A stretch of 64,000 bases of DNA, from contig NZ_JAHQRJ010000003.1 of NCBI RefSeq assembly GCF_019052805.1, forward strand, positions 310,001 to 374,000. Direction: 5' to 3'. Of this stretch, positions 54,248-64,000 are shown in pieces. The notes beneath the pieces were generated by a model. The model was not told the DNA's origin. It did no database searches and saw only the letters and a list, made by a program, of their open reading frames with translations. A program made the translations under genes and the position numbers. The DNA comes from Noviherbaspirillum sp. L7-7A (GTDB lineage Bacteria; Pseudomonadota; Gammaproteobacteria; Burkholderiales; Burkholderiaceae_D). The number at the start of each line of letters is the position of its first letter. The first letter of the stretch is position 1.

Positions 54248-55266
54248 GATAACCTCAGTTCGGGATAAGGGCAGGTATCAGAGAGTTGGCGCTGTGGTCG
54301 CTACGGGCAAGCGTGGCTTGTTGGGCGCAAGACAGTAAGCAACGACACCGGCTATGAGGTTGACGACGAAATTCAAGCAGGAACGGTGGCGAGTATGCTC
54401 AATCTGGCACAGGTTCTTCAGCTCATCGAAGACGGTTTCGATGAGCGAGCGCTGCCGCAATAGGGCTTGATCAAACGGTGTGAGCTCAATCGGCTTCATG
54501 TTCTTTCGCACTTTAGCGATGAGGTGCACATCCTGCTCTGCCAGCAGGTCCGATAGCCATCTGGCCAGGTATCCCTTGTCGCCAAACAGCTTGCCGAACA
54601 GGCTCTGGCACAGTCCCGCTACTGGCTTGTGGTCGTCGACATTGCCCGGGGTGAGGCGAATTGCCAGGATTTCGCCTCGATGGTTAATGACCACATGCAG
54701 CTTGAAGCCGAAGAACCAGCCGGTCGAACTCTTGCCTCGGGCAGCGAGCCCGGCAAAGACCTTGTGGCGCGGAATGCGCAGGTTGTCGCACACGGCAATT
54801 GGCGTCGAGTCCACAATGGAAATGCCTGAGCACTGGCCCTTGAGCGTGTCAAACAGGGCTGCCAGAGGAATGGCTCAGCGCGGCATGAGTTCGACGCAGC
54901 GGTGATAGCTGGGCAGATCGGGAAACTCCTGACGCAGAAATCGGCATACGTAAGCCAGATAAAACGTCTTGAACTGGCGAAACCGGAGCTGGTGAAACAA
55001 CACGGCCAAAGTCATCAGCTCGGACAATTGCAGTCTCGTTTGGCGACGTCGATGTTTCTGTCCATCGTCCAGCAAACGCTGGTTCCAGGCCGGTTCAAAT
55101 TTCACACAGAAGTCGTCGATCAGGCAAAACAATTCCGTTAGACTGTCCATGAGCGCCTCCTGCTTCGTGGCGATTGATCGGTGTGCAAACCCAATCTTAC
55201 GAAGCGCAAGGGAGGCGCTCAATCATGTCTTGGAAGAAAATCCTTATCCCGAACTGAGGTTTGATA
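54246..55266 (-). mobile_element. IS982-family element, 1,009 bp, with 6-bp target duplication
   Basis: Perfect 19-bp terminal inverted repeats ACCTCAGTTCGGGATAAGG (54252-54270) and its complement (55242-55260). They are flanked by the direct repeat TTGATA (54246-54251 and 55261-55266), a target-site duplication. The single transposase gene lies between on the minus strand. Intact ends and duplication mean a fairly recent insertion. Confidence 0.9.
54278..55150 (-). pseudogene. IS982 transposase with one in-frame nonsense codon
   Basis: From ATG 55150 (DSLTELFCLIDDFCVKFEP) the frame runs through LSELMTLAVLFHQLRFRQFK and LPSYHRCVELMPR, then a TGA at 54877-54875, and continues in the same frame: AIPLAALFDTLKGQCSGISI, VDSTPIAVCDNLRIPR (first Asp), GKLFGDKGYLARWLSDLL (second Asp) and SLIETVFDELKNLCQIEH (Glu). 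Only the single stop breaks it. Readthrough or use of a copy elsewhere could still mobilise the element. Confidence 0.85.
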
Positions 55267-55806
55267 GCAACCAGCCAGGCATGATCTGTAATACCCAACC
55301 ATGCACTGCCTGTCCTGTGCAGCGTTTCTGGAATTAGCGAAACAAACAAAACGCGCTGCGCGTTGCTAACGCTTTTTACCGCAGTAAAGAATTGCTGCCC
55401 TGAAGCCGCGCTGTCTCAGCGTAGCACTGGTAATTCGTTCATCGGGCTGAAGGTGCTAGTCAGCAGGTTGTCTCTGCATGGACACACCCCACAAGAAAAG
55501 GTGCTGCACTTCCTATTTGAGGCCGCCCAAGCATCACTTTGGACATAGAACCAGATCTATCCATACGGCCTTCAAATGACGCTTACTGTGCTGGACGCTT
55601 ACCGTCTGCTGAGACGCTCTGTCGTTTTAAGCTATACGTTCTAAAAGCGTCTTTGTGCCGTGCATCAATTGGACTTGCCGATCGACTATTTTGACATGGC
55701 CTTGGAGCCTGCCATCCGCTGCTATCGATCAGAGGTTTGATAAACCGAGGCGATCATCTATCACATTACGAGTAAGGCGGCCCATAGCTGACCGCCATAC
55801 ATGCAT
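55267..55806. other. Intergenic region, no gene seen
   Basis: About 540 bases between IS982 and the glucarate genes; only short frames without ribosome sites. The glucarate operon ends here, but no classic terminator stands out. Confidence 0.4.
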
Positions 55807-56694
55807 TTAAACCTGCTGACCGATTTCAAAGTTTGCCAGTTTCTCTAACGCACATACCATCGCGGAGTGGTCCCACCCTTTGCCGCCGTGGGCGGCGCAC
55901 GCATTGAACAGTTCCTGTGCATTTGCCGTGTTGGGCAGAGAAACACCAATGGCGCGGGCGCTTGACAGGGCTAAGTTAAGGTCTTTCTGATGCAGTTCAA
56001 TACGAAAGCCAGGATCGAAAGTGCGGTTAACCATGCGCTCACCATGCACTTCCAGAATGCGCGAAGCGGCAAAGCCGCCCATCAATGCTTGGCGCACCTT
56101 GGCCGGATCGGTACCCATCTTGGCTGCAAATAGCAACGCCTCACCGACGGCTTCGATGTTAAGTGCAACGATAATCTGGTTAGCTACCTTACAGGTCTGC
56201 CCGGCACCATTTTCGCCAACCAAGGTAATGTTCTTGCCCATCAGTTCGAGCAACGGTTTTACCTTCTCGAATGCGGTTTCGGAGCCGCCTACCATGATCG
56301 TCAAGCTGGCAGCCTTTGCCCCGACTTCCCCACCCGACACTGGCGCGTCGACGTAGTCACAACCCAGGGCTTTGATACGTTGGGCGAACTGTTTAGTCTC
56401 AACCGGTGAAATTGAACTCATATCGACAACAATCTTGCCAGGGGTGAGTCCCTCGGCGACGCCATTCGGGTCGAACAGAGCGGATGCGACGTGCGGCGTA
56501 TCCGGTACCATCGTGATGATGATCTCTGCGTTCTGTGCAACTTCCTTGCCAGACGTGCACGCTTTCCCACCGGCTGCTGTAAGCGCCTCTGGCACACTCG
56601 GGATGCTAAACAAGTACAGGTCGTGACCTGCCTTGATCAGGTGCTCGGCCATCGGGGTGCCCATAATGCCAAGTCCAATAAATCCAACTTTACT
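55807..56694 (-). CDS. garR: 2-hydroxy-3-oxopropionate (tartronate semialdehyde) reductase
   Basis: 295 aa beta-hydroxyacid dehydrogenase. GGAGAAAG precedes ATG 56694. Rossmann start SKVGFIGLGIMGTPMAEHLI, substrate motif DAPVSGGEVGAKAASLTIMV and catalytic Lys region CKVANQIIVALNIEAVGEAL. It reduces tartronate semialdehyde to D-glycerate with NAD(P)H, the last step of glucarate/galactarate breakdown after GarL. Last gene of the operon. Confidence 0.92.
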   Translation of the reverse strand, partial: SKVGFIGLGIMGTPMAEHLIKAGHDLYLFSIPSVPEALTAAGGKACTSGKEVAQNAEIIITMVPDTPHVASALFDPNGVAEGLTPGKIVVDMSSISPVETKQFAQRIKALGCDYVDAPVSGGEVGAKAASLTIMVGGSETAFEKVKPLLELMGKNITLVGENGAGQTCKVANQIIVALNIEAVGEALLFAAKMGTDPAKVRQALMGGFAASRILEVHGERMVNRTFDPGFRIELHQKDLNLALSSARAIGVSLPNTANAQELFNACAAHGGKGWDHSAMVCALEKLANFEIGQQV

Positions 56695-56724
56695 CATCGC
56701 TTTCTCCATATCTTGAGGTGGTAG

Positions 56725-57510
56725 TTAATCTGCCGAGTACTTGTCTCGAAGGCCCTGGGTTGCAGCACGAAACAGGCCTTGATCGCTGCCAACAGCAACC
56801 ATAGTCACGCCCATTTCCATATAGCGGCGCGCGTCCGCTTCGACCGGGGCAAGGATACCAATTGGTTTGCCGGCCGCCTTCGCCGCAATGATGACACGCT
56901 GCATCGCCGCTTGCACTTCTGGATGGGACGGATTCCCCAGATGACCAAAACCAGCGGCTAAGTCTGATGGGCCGATGAATACCGAATCGACGCCATTCAC
57001 GGCGCAGATTGCATCAATGGCATCGACCGCCTTGCGGCTCTCAATCTGCACCGAGACGACAATATTGTCGCCGACAATATTGTGATAGTCCTTTACCGTC
57101 CCGTAACGGTTACTGCGCATCGCAACTGATATGCCGCGCTTACCGTGCGGAGGATAACGGGTGGCCGATACGGCGTACGCCGCCTCGTCCGCCGATTCGA
57201 CGAATGGCACCAGGAAATTGTAAAAGCCGAGATCGAGGAGACGCTTGATTTGCACCGGGTCATTGGATTGGATGCGGACGAAAGGGGCGCTTGGACTGTC
57301 TTTCAGCGCCATCAGCTGCAACATGAACGAATTTATATCGTTGGGCGAGTGTTCACCATCGAGCAGCAACCAGTCAAAACCGGCCAAACCAAGGATTTCG
57401 GTAGTAATTGGATTTGCCAGAGAAGACCAGCAGCCGATGAGCTTTTTCCCGGCGAGCAGATCCTGTTTAAATTGATTCGGAAAGGCGTTATAAGGCGTAA
57501 CGTTCGTCAT
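56725..57510 (-). CDS. garL: 5-keto-4-deoxy-D-glucarate aldolase
   Basis: HpcH/HpaI class II aldolase, about 261 aa. ATG 57510 has GGAGA seven bases upstream; an ATG at 57522 directly follows the gudD stop. Motifs: [14 protein letters not shown] (catalytic His), [17 protein letters not shown] (metal-binding Glu) and [16 protein letters not shown] (metal Asp region). It splits 5-keto-4-deoxyglucarate to pyruvate and tartronate semialdehyde, which feeds GarR. Confidence 0.92.
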   Translation of the reverse strand: MTNVTPYNAFPNQFKQDLLAGKKLIGCWSSLANPITTEILGLAGFDWLLLDGEHSPNDINSFMLQLMALKDSPSAPFVRIQSNDPVQIKRLLDLGFYNFLVPFVESADEAAYAVSATRYPPHGKRGISVAMRSNRYGTVKDYHNIVGDNIVVSVQIESRKAVDAIDAICAVNGVDSVFIGPSDLAAGFGHLGNPSHPEVQAAMQRVIIAAKAAGKPIGILAPVEADARRYMEMGVTMVAVGSDQGLFRAATQGLRDKYSAD

Positions 57511-57522
57511 GATTGTCTCCAT

Positions 57523-58881
57523 TTATCGAACAAGGCTTGGACGTTTGTTATTAAATGTCCAGCCGGGTATCAAAAACTGCATCGCTTCGGCATCATTGCG
57601 GGCACCCAATCCCATGTTGTTGTAGGCTTGATGGGCTTTTTCTACCTCAGCCATATCGATTTCAACGCCCAGACCCGGCTTACTCGGCACGTGGACTTGC
57701 CCTTGCTCGATCTTCAGGGGCTCTCGGGTCAGGCGCTGCCCGTCCTGCCAGATCCAGTGGGTATCAATTGCGGTGGTTTTACCCGGAGCAGCAGCGGCAA
57801 CGTGGGTGAACATCGCCAGCGAGATGTCGAAGTGATTGTTGGAATGCGAACCCCAAGTCAGCCCGAACATGTCGCACAGTTGCGCAACTCTTACCGAACC
57901 TTGCATGGTCCAAAAATGCGGGTCTGCGAGCGGAATGTCAACGGACTGTAACTGGATTGCGTGTGCCATTTGACGCCAATCCGTGGCAATCATGTTGGTC
58001 GCGGTCTGCAAGCCAGTAGCGCGGCGGAATTCGGCCATGACTTCGCGACCAGAATAGCCGTTCTCAGCCCCACAAGGATCTTCGGCATACGCGATGATGC
58101 TATGTTTATCGCGGCACAAGCGCACCGCTTCATCCAAAGACCATGCCCCGTTAGGGTCCAACGTGATGCGGGCCTGAGGGAATCGTTCATGCAGCGCAAC
58201 GATCGCTTCCATTTCACGCTCTCCCGACAATACGCCTCCCTTGAGCTTAAAGTCGTTGAAGCCGTAACGCTCCTGTGCAGCTTCAGCCAGGCGCACAACC
58301 TTTTCCGGGGTGAGTGCCTCTTCGTTACGGAGGCGAAACCAGGCATTGTCGGCCTCCCCTTCGCTTCGATAGCCCAGCGTGGTTTTCGTACGGTCACCAA
58401 TATAAAACAAATAGCCAAGCATCTTGACCGCATCGCGCTGCATGCCTTCGCCCAGCAGCGCAGCAACTGGCAAGTCCATGAACTGGCCGAGCAGGTCCAG
58501 CAGCGCGGCTTCGACGGCAGTGACTGCATGAATAGTCACGCGCAAATCGAAGGTTTGAAGGCCACGGCCACCGGCATCGCGGCCGGCAAAGTTTCTGCGC
58601 AGCGTCGTGAGCACGTTTTGGTAAGCGCCAATCGATTGCCCAATTACTAGGTCGCTCGCGTCTTGCAAAGTCTGTCGTATGCCTTCGCCACCTGGGACTT
58701 CGCCGACGCCGGTATTGCCGGCGCTATCCTTCAGGATCAGTATGTTGCGTGTAAAGTACGGCCCATGCGCACCGCTCAAATTCAACAACATGCTGTCGTG
58801 CCCCGCAACCGGAACGACTCGCATTTCTGTTACAACAGGCGCACCGCGCGACATGTGTGCCGGATCTAGAGTTGACATCAT
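57523..58881 (-). CDS. gudD: Glucarate dehydratase
   Basis: 452 aa enolase-superfamily enzyme. Visible: the KxK catalytic pair in [13 protein letters not shown], the metal ligands in [14 protein letters not shown] and [27 protein letters not shown], and the general base His in [16 protein letters not shown]. It dehydrates D-glucarate (and often L-idarate) to 5-keto-4-deoxyglucarate. Start at ATG 58881 or 58878 after GGGGGAA. It is followed at once by garL. Confidence 0.94.
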   Translation of the reverse strand: MMSTLDPAHMSRGAPVVTEMRVVPVAGHDSMLLNLSGAHGPYFTRNILILKDSAGNTGVGEVPGGEGIRQTLQDASDLVIGQSIGAYQNVLTTLRRNFAGRDAGGRGLQTFDLRVTIHAVTAVEAALLDLLGQFMDLPVAALLGEGMQRDAVKMLGYLFYIGDRTKTTLGYRSEGEADNAWFRLRNEEALTPEKVVRLAEAAQERYGFNDFKLKGGVLSGEREMEAIVALHERFPQARITLDPNGAWSLDEAVRLCRDKHSIIAYAEDPCGAENGYSGREVMAEFRRATGLQTATNMIATDWRQMAHAIQLQSVDIPLADPHFWTMQGSVRVAQLCDMFGLTWGSHSNNHFDISLAMFTHVAAAAPGKTTAIDTHWIWQDGQRLTREPLKIEQGQVHVPSKPGLGVEIDMAEVEKAHQAYNNMGLGARNDAEAMQFLIPGWTFNNKRPSLVR

Positions 58882-58943
58882 TTCCCCCAAAAGAATTTTT
58901 CGATCTAATATCAGGCCATATCCAATTGGCCGCTTGCTCCGGT

Positions 58944-59906
58944 TTAATCAGCCTCGATCTTGCCGACCTCGATTACCTGTTTCCATCGTGTCAATTCCTG
59001 TGCTTGGAACTTCAAAAATTCTTCAGGAGAATTTGCCACGATCTCGAAACCCTGTTCTGTCAAACGTGGCTTGACATCGTCACTGTTGAGAGCCTCGACA
59101 ATCGCGCCATGCAACTTCGTCTTGACGTCGGCAGGCAAGCCCTTGGGTGCGGCAATGGCCTGCCAAGAATAAACATCGACATCCTTTACGCCAGCTTCAG
59201 TCAGGGTAGGTACTTGCGGCAGCAGTGGTGAACGCTTCTCTCCAGTGATCGCCAGCGCCTTGAGCTTTCCCGACTTAATATGATTGATCACTGCGTTAAT
59301 GTTTTGAAAGGATGCATCAGCATGGCCGCCAAGTAAATCGGTAATCGCGGGTGCGCCGCCCTTATAAGGCACATGCAAGCCCTGTGTGCCAGTTTTTTGC
59401 CAGAAAAGTGCTGCAGTAAGGTGGTCCGAAGACCCTGAACCCGACGAAGCAAAAGTGACTTTATCTGGGTTCTTCTTCAGATGGGCGATCAGTTCTTGAA
59501 CCGTGTTAGCCGACATGCTTGACGAGGTAACCAGCACGTTTGGCGCGCGTACCGCCACAGTCAGCAGATCAAAGTCCTTCGATGGATCATAGGTGACCTT
59601 TTTTTGCAAAACCGGGTTGACCGCGTAGACGCCGATCGATGCGATCAAAATGGTATAGCCGTCCGGTCGCGCATTTTTAACTGCGCTCGCCCCAATCGCG
59701 CCGGTGGCTCCTGGCTTGTTCTCGATAATGAATGGCTGCCCCAGCTTTTGGGTGATCTTGGGCGCGATTGCGCGGGCAATTGTGTCGGTCGACCCGCCTG
59801 GCGGAAATGGCACGATCGCAGTAATCGGCTTTTCTGGATACCCGGCAGCATAAACATTTGCCAAGGTTGCGAATGTCATGGCTGCAACGGAAATTATGCG
59901 TTTCAT
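58944..59906 (-). CDS. Bug/TctC-family receptor of the glucarate operon
   Basis: 320 aa periplasmic receptor. GGAGAT lies before ATG 59906, then a signal peptide ([18 protein letters not shown]). Family marks: [20 protein letters not shown] and [20 protein letters not shown]. It is the first gene of the operon, 62 bases ahead of gudD, so its likely ligand is glucarate or a related aldarate. No TctAB genes are near. Confidence 0.9.
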   Translation of the reverse strand: MKRIISVAAMTFATLANVYAAGYPEKPITAIVPFPPGGSTDTIARAIAPKITQKLGQPFIIENKPGATGAIGASAVKNARPDGYTILIASIGVYAVNPVLQKKVTYDPSKDFDLLTVAVRAPNVLVTSSSMSANTVQELIAHLKKNPDKVTFASSGSGSSDHLTAALFWQKTGTQGLHVPYKGGAPAITDLLGGHADASFQNINAVINHIKSGKLKALAITGEKRSPLLPQVPTLTEAGVKDVDVYSWQAIAAPKGLPADVKTKLHGAIVEALNSDDVKPRLTEQGFEIVANSPEEFLKFQAQELTRWKQVIEVGKIEAD

Positions 59907-61373
59907 TTTAAATCTCCTCATTCCTTAGGGACTGATGTTGTAATAAATTAAGAACATCGCTTCACGCCAGGTTGACGCGGCACTTTACCGCTTTCGCTTA
60001 TAGACCAGCGAATGCGGTGTGTCTATCGAACGGGCTCGTGGGATTACAGATTATGCTTTCATGTAAAGGCACCCCAGTTGCCAGTAATTTACCGGAGTCA
60101 TTCATAGAGGACCCTATCTGTAGCAAGAAGCAACAAAGCGAGCCGCTTCGTACCGATATCCCAGATCAAGCCATACCGTCCTTGGATTAAAACACTAAAA
60201 TATTAGTGCGTCAACGAGCAAGGCTAATTTAATATGAAAACGATTTAGCTTGCTTAAATGAATTAAAAAGACGCAACTATGGATGTTTCCCAATAGAATG
60301 GTTTGCAACATCCGGTTTCTCAAGTGTGAGTATATGTGCGCATACAAATTATTTCGCTAGCGTATAAGAGGGAAACTTATCTGATACGCAACAGGTAACT
60401 TTTCTACATATTTCTTTTTGAAACCGGGATCGAGATACTTTGTCCGGGGCATGCAACGGCCTGCATCATATAGTTGGTGCTATATGCGGTTGACTGGCAA
60501 ATCAGGCATTGCTCTGGTTATAGATGGGTAGGCCACGTCAATGCCGCGGCTGCGATTTCTGCGCCATTGGCGAACGAAGTGCCGGTTGTGCTGTTGTCAG
60601 ACCATGCCCCCCGCATGAACGGGGGGCATAACGAAGATTAGTCAAAACCGGAGGTAATATAAGGCAACACGTTACCTGCGATCGTCACACTTCTCTCCTA
60701 TGCGTGTTCGCCGTCGATCACGCAGGTTGCAAATTTTCAACTCGCTGTGAGAATTACTTTCGAACTTAAGCAATAAAATGTACTCCCTTGTTGGTACAAC
60801 GCATCTGCCGCTTCTTCGCGCAACGCAAGTTGACCACTTCATGGAGCGCCGATTCGGCGATGGTGCTACGGATTGCCATGGCGCGCTGACCACGCTATCT
60901 GTGGTTAACAAGTATTGGGCATAGATTTCCAAGTACCATTACGTTTTGCACGGATTTCGCCATAATGGTCTGTAGAATGCGTCCTCTGGGCCGAGGTGAA
61001 CTATGTCGTGGAGGCTTTTCAGTATTCCCACTACTTCGCAACCCTGCCATGCAAGATAAACCATGTCGCGGATGTGATTATGTCCTGCACCGATCGACCG
61101 CTCGGTGCTGTCAGATGAGGAAACTTTTGCGCCAATTGGTCGAGCACGCAAAATTTCATCGGGATGTGAAATCAATCGGGAGTGCGGCTCGATAACCTTT
61201 GCGCTCCTTCGATAGCCTATTCGAGTGCACTTGAGCCCTTGGGAACAATGGTCATTTCCTGGTTATGCGGCGCATTGCTTTGGAACAAGATTGATTTGCC
61301 ATTACATGATTTTCATATTGGCTAGTCCTTTTTAAGAACGCTAATAAAATGATGCCACGCCGAGGAGACGACA
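59907..61373. other. Large gene-poor region
   Basis: About 1.45 kb. Minus frame 60939-61175 (78 codons, HIRDMVYLAWQGCEVVGILK) is the only one with any protein-like look and has no support. A 10-bp perfect hairpin at 60604-60629 is listed separately. The upstream control region of the glucarate operon lies in its first 300 bases, but I see no clear operator. Confidence 0.45.
60604..60629. repeat. Perfect hairpin of G/C tracts
   Basis: ATGCCCCCCG, loop CATGAA, CGGGGGGCAT. A 10-bp stem without a T-run; possibly a terminator variant or a protein-binding palindrome. Confidence 0.5.
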
Positions 61374-61766
61374 ATTAAAATTTTCAGCATCGTGGCTTGC
61401 GCAGCGACCGCGGTATTGCTGACATTGTCCATGGCTATAACGCATCCTGTATCGACCCGAGCCTGCGACGTCCGCGTCGACGAGTTTGAACGGATTACGG
61501 CTTTGCTCACAACCCTGGACCGGCAAAGCAATCTTGACGAAGAAAGGCGCATTGCCAAGCGCGCGCTTAAGGCAGTCGAGGAGCTCTCTGGCGAGGCGCG
61601 TCAATGCGGCTGTGGAAACGCCGCCGTGAGGCTTGAGGCCGCCGCGCTTCGCCTAAGACAAGGTCGTGAGACGTCCAGCTATCGTCAGCTCTCCACCCAT
61701 GTTCACGGCGCAATCCGGGAGATCAACGCTGGCATTAGCCCCATGGAAATCTGTGGCGCAAACTGA
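61374..61766 (+). CDS. Secreted hypothetical protein, possibly starting at ATT
   Basis: GAGGAGA at 61362-61368 lies five bases before an ATT codon (61374) that begins IKIFSIVACAATAVLLTLSM, a normal signal peptide. The first standard start is GTG 61392, six codons later, with no ribosome site. The mature part has Cys pairs (RACDVRVDEFE, RQCGCGNAAVR) and helices. Function unknown. Either ATT is used or an ATG was mutated. Confidence 0.6.
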   Translation: MKIFSIVACAATAVLLTLSMAITHPVSTRACDVRVDEFERITALLTTLDRQSNLDEERRIAKRALKAVEELSGEARQCGCGNAAVRLEAAALRLRQGRETSSYRQLSTHVHGAIREINAGISPMEICGAN

Positions 61767-61804
61767 TGCGTTTTGCATAAGCCCTTCCCTAGCTCGAGTG
61801 GGCG

Positions 61805-62149
61805 TTGCTCATGTACGGCGCGCGGTCAGATTTTGTCTTGGTTTACCCTCTCGACAGTCGGCTTAACCTCGCTGCTCAGGATAGGCTCGGAGTGCCATCG
61901 CTTGATCGGCAATGCAATTGGCTCGACCTTGTTCGTGCTTTCGCCCTCCAGAAGCTGGAGTTGACTGCCCGGCACTTCGCACTAGGACTTATCAAAGACG
62001 CCAGAGCCCTTGCCATCGTCGTGCCGTCAGCGCCCATCGACCAGCATAAGACAGATCGCCGGCAGGTAAGCGCTTCTGACCTACCTGCTGGCCTTGTGAC
62101 AACGGCACGACGTCGGCCGCTGTCTGTCAGACAAGGAAGTCTTCATTGA
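61805..62149 (+). CDS. Hypothetical ORF, 114 aa
   Basis: Open frame with some helical-looking sequence (NWLDLVRAFALQKLELTARH) but no ribosome site or domain. Doubtful. Confidence 0.2.
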   Translation: MLMYGARSDFVLVYPLDSRLNLAAQDRLGVPSLDRQCNWLDLVRAFALQKLELTARHFALGLIKDARALAIVVPSAPIDQHKTDRRQVSASDLPAGLVTTARRRPLSVRQGSLH

Positions 62150-62239
62150 CCAAGCGCGCTTAGCGTTTCTTTAATTGCAGGGTCGGGTTAACTTCCGTTA
62201 TACGATAGTTGCACGAACTCTTTCCAACTAGGAACAAAA

Positions 62240-62428
62240 ATGCAGAAAATCATGGTGGTATTGGCGGTATTGCTCGTAACCGGTTGCTCTAGCATGGGCA
62301 TGGGCGGTAGTTCAAACGCCACGTCCGGCCGCTCGGATATGAATATGACCCGCTCCTCAGGCTATTCGACGGATCGTGAGCCTGTTATCAAAAGCAATGG
62401 AAACCTCAGCCTTTATCACGGCGGCTAA
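62240..62428 (+). CDS. Small lipoprotein, 62 aa
   Basis: TAGGA precedes the ATG. Signal peptide with a lipobox (MVVLAVLLVTGCSS) gives an N-terminal lipidated Cys at about residue 16. The rest is Ser/Gly/Met/Asn-rich and probably unstructured. It is followed by a clear terminator, so it is monocistronic. Outer-membrane lipoprotein of unknown role. Confidence 0.8.
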   Translation: MQKIMVVLAVLLVTGCSSMGMGGSSNATSGRSDMNMTRSSGYSTDREPVIKSNGNLSLYHGG

Positions 62429-62448
62429 AATTAAAGTTGTGCAATAGA

Positions 62449-62472
62449 AAACCCGCTTCGGCGGGCTTTTTT
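62449..62472 (+). terminator. Rho-independent terminator after the lipoprotein gene
   Basis: CCCGC, TTCG tetraloop, GGCGGG-type stem, then CTTTTTT. Confidence 0.88.
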
Positions 62473-62682
62473 ATTTCAGTAAACGAAAAACGACAATATT
62501 TCTAAACGGCATGCTGTTTATGAAAAATCGACTGGTGTGACAACATGGCTATAATCGTTAAGCAAACAGCTTGGCTAACAGCGAAGTTTAGTTTCTTTTG
62601 AAAAAATTGTTTTAGCCTCTAATATCCTGCCGACTTTTGTTCATCCGGTAAGGCGATTCAAAACAAAAAGCTCTTTGTTATA

Positions 62683-64000
62683 TGAATACTAATCCGGAAC
62701 CCACGCAATCGGCCGACTCGGACCAGCATCCGCCATTTGCCAGGTACGAGGCCGATGACTGGAAAATGCTGCACCAGTTGAGTATGGGACTGCTGCAACC
62801 CGGCAGGTTGGGACAAAAACTTAATATGGTCCTTGAGACCGTCGCAGCGTTCCATAATACGACGAAGGCTGTCTTATCAGTAATGAATGTTGCCTCGTCT
62901 ACTCTTACGGTAAAGGCGAGTATGGGCTTCAACGACGCCGCGGTAAGGGACTTGTCGCGGATACGGCCCGGCGAGGGTTGCTGTGGCGTCGCGTTTGCGG
63001 AACGGCACCGCGTCATCATTGAAAACTTCGCGTCCTGTGAGCAATTCAAGAGCTTCCGACCATGGGCAGAGCTCAATGGTATCGGCGGTGTTTATTCGAC
63101 ACCGTTTAACGATGCCGAGAACAATACGATTGGCGTGCTGACCCTTTATTTTGATCATCCACATTCGCCAACCATCCGTGAAATGGAATTGACGGATATG
63201 TGCGCCAGCAGCCTGGCTCTGATGCTGGACCGTGAGCGCACAGAAGCAGCACGGCGCCGCGAGCGGGACCACCGCGATCAAGTCTTCGGTGGCATGGCGG
63301 AAGCGCTATGTATCGTGGACCGTGATTTCACCGTGATAGAAATGAATGCGGCGGCAGTCCAGTTGAACAAGCGACCGCTGCATGAGATGCTAGGCAGGAG
63401 TCACTGGGACCTTTGGCCCGAAACCAACGATAGCGAAGTTGGCCGCCTGTACAGAAAGGCAATGGCGGCACGTGTTACGACCTTTCTGGAAAACCGCTGG
63501 GTAGATCCGGTTGGTAACGTCGGCTGGTACGAGCTCACGGCACAGCCGATTGCAGAAGGCCTAGCCCTGTACATTCGCGACATCAGCAAAAGAAAAGCCG
63601 CTGAAGAAGAGATGCGACAGAGCGAGATGCGCTACCGTATTCTGAGCGAAACGGTTTCAGACCTGGTATGGCGCGCGAACGCTCACGGCAAACCCATCGA
63701 AGATACGAGTTCATGGCGGCGTTATACCGGCGACATGACGCCGGACTTGCAATGGATTACTTCGGTGCATCCGGACGACCGGGAACGTGTTAAATCGGCT
63801 TGGCAAGGCTATTTGGCCAAGGGGGAGCCGGCAGGCGAGACTTACCGGGTGCGTCGTAAGGACGGAGAGTACCGTTACCTCCATTCTCGTGCTGTCCCGC
63901 TGCGCAACAGCCTCGGCGAAGTCGTTGAATGGATCGGTATATGCACCGACGTTACCGACGTCATTATGGAGTCGGAAAGCATGCGTTTAGCCAACGCGCG
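62683..64000 (+). CDS. GAF-PAS-PAS sensor protein (3' truncated by window), probably a histidine kinase or cyclase
   Basis: ATG at 62683; the frame stays open to the end of the window (439 codons). Residues about 30-185 form a GAF domain (LNMVLETVAAFHNTTKAVLS, CCGVAFAERHRVIIENFASC). Residues about 200-305 form a PAS domain (MAEALCIVDRDFTVIEMNAA, WYELTAQPIAEG). From about 320 there is a second PAS of the PAS_3 type (YRVRRKDGEYRYLHSRAVPL, EWIGICTDVTD). No transmembrane helix, so it is cytoplasmic. The output domain lies beyond the window. Confidence 0.88.

Noticed and set aside
59972-60190. 72-codon plus ORF after the glucarate operon promoter region
   Set aside because: No ribosome site, no domain, and position within the likely control region.
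1-64000. CRISPR array or rRNA/tRNA genes
   Set aside because: No regularly spaced direct repeats with unique spacers and no conserved rRNA or complete tRNA sequence were recognised by eye on either strand.

Overview
The window looks like a chromosomal segment of a betaproteobacterium, most likely order Burkholderiales and probably near Oxalobacteraceae (Massilia/Herbaspirillum-like). The reasons are two Bug/TctC-type solute receptors, a PEP-CTERM-tailed CHRD protein, a DUF6429-type small protein, high-GC housekeeping genes, and many decayed insertion sequences. This placement is inferred from gene content only.

Layout: 0-3.4 kb holds the 3' end of a livF-type ATPase gene, a decayed trhO gene, a possible IS200/IS605 right end, and a permuted papain-fold (C92-type) cysteine peptidase gene. 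4.3-10.0 kb is a lower-GC defence-like island on the minus strand: a NACHT NTPase frame, a PtuA-like ATPase frame and a PtuB-like HNH nuclease. The NACHT and PtuA frames appear to be one protein split by a +1 shift near two A7 runs, because the PtuA frame has no ATG, GTG or TTG codon before clearly protein-like sequence begins. 11.2-15.7 kb carries four unrecognised genes, one with a HEPN-like RX4H motif. 16-17 kb encodes a secreted HExxH protein.

17.7-28.6 kb is a nine-gene, tightly overlapping minus-strand operon: amino-acid ABC transporter, FAD-linked hydroxyacid dehydrogenase, aminotransferase, cystathionine beta-lyase, a cysteine-dioxygenase/rhodanese fusion and a second multi-rhodanese protein. 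It reads as uptake and catabolism of a sulfur amino acid, perhaps through mercaptopyruvate. A GST, a second paralogous receptor and a Bug receptor follow to 31.8 kb.

32.3-44.8 kb is a mosaic of conjugative-element and plasmid parts: a TraI_2/MOBH-like HD protein, a topB fragment, a TraR-type zinc finger, a broken MazF/PemK-like gene, a truncated tyrosine recombinase, dead IS256 and IS701-like transposases, and an apparently intact ParM/ParR partition locus preceded by a heptamer-phased repeat array. 44.8-52.9 kb has an atypical response regulator, several small or secreted proteins, a NarL-type two-component pair and a cupin.

52.9-55.3 kb is an IS graveyard including an IS982 copy with a visible target-site duplication but a nonsense codon. 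55.8-59.9 kb is a D-glucarate catabolic operon (garR, garL, gudD, Bug receptor). The window ends inside a GAF/PAS sensor gene. No rRNA, tRNA or CRISPR array was recognised.
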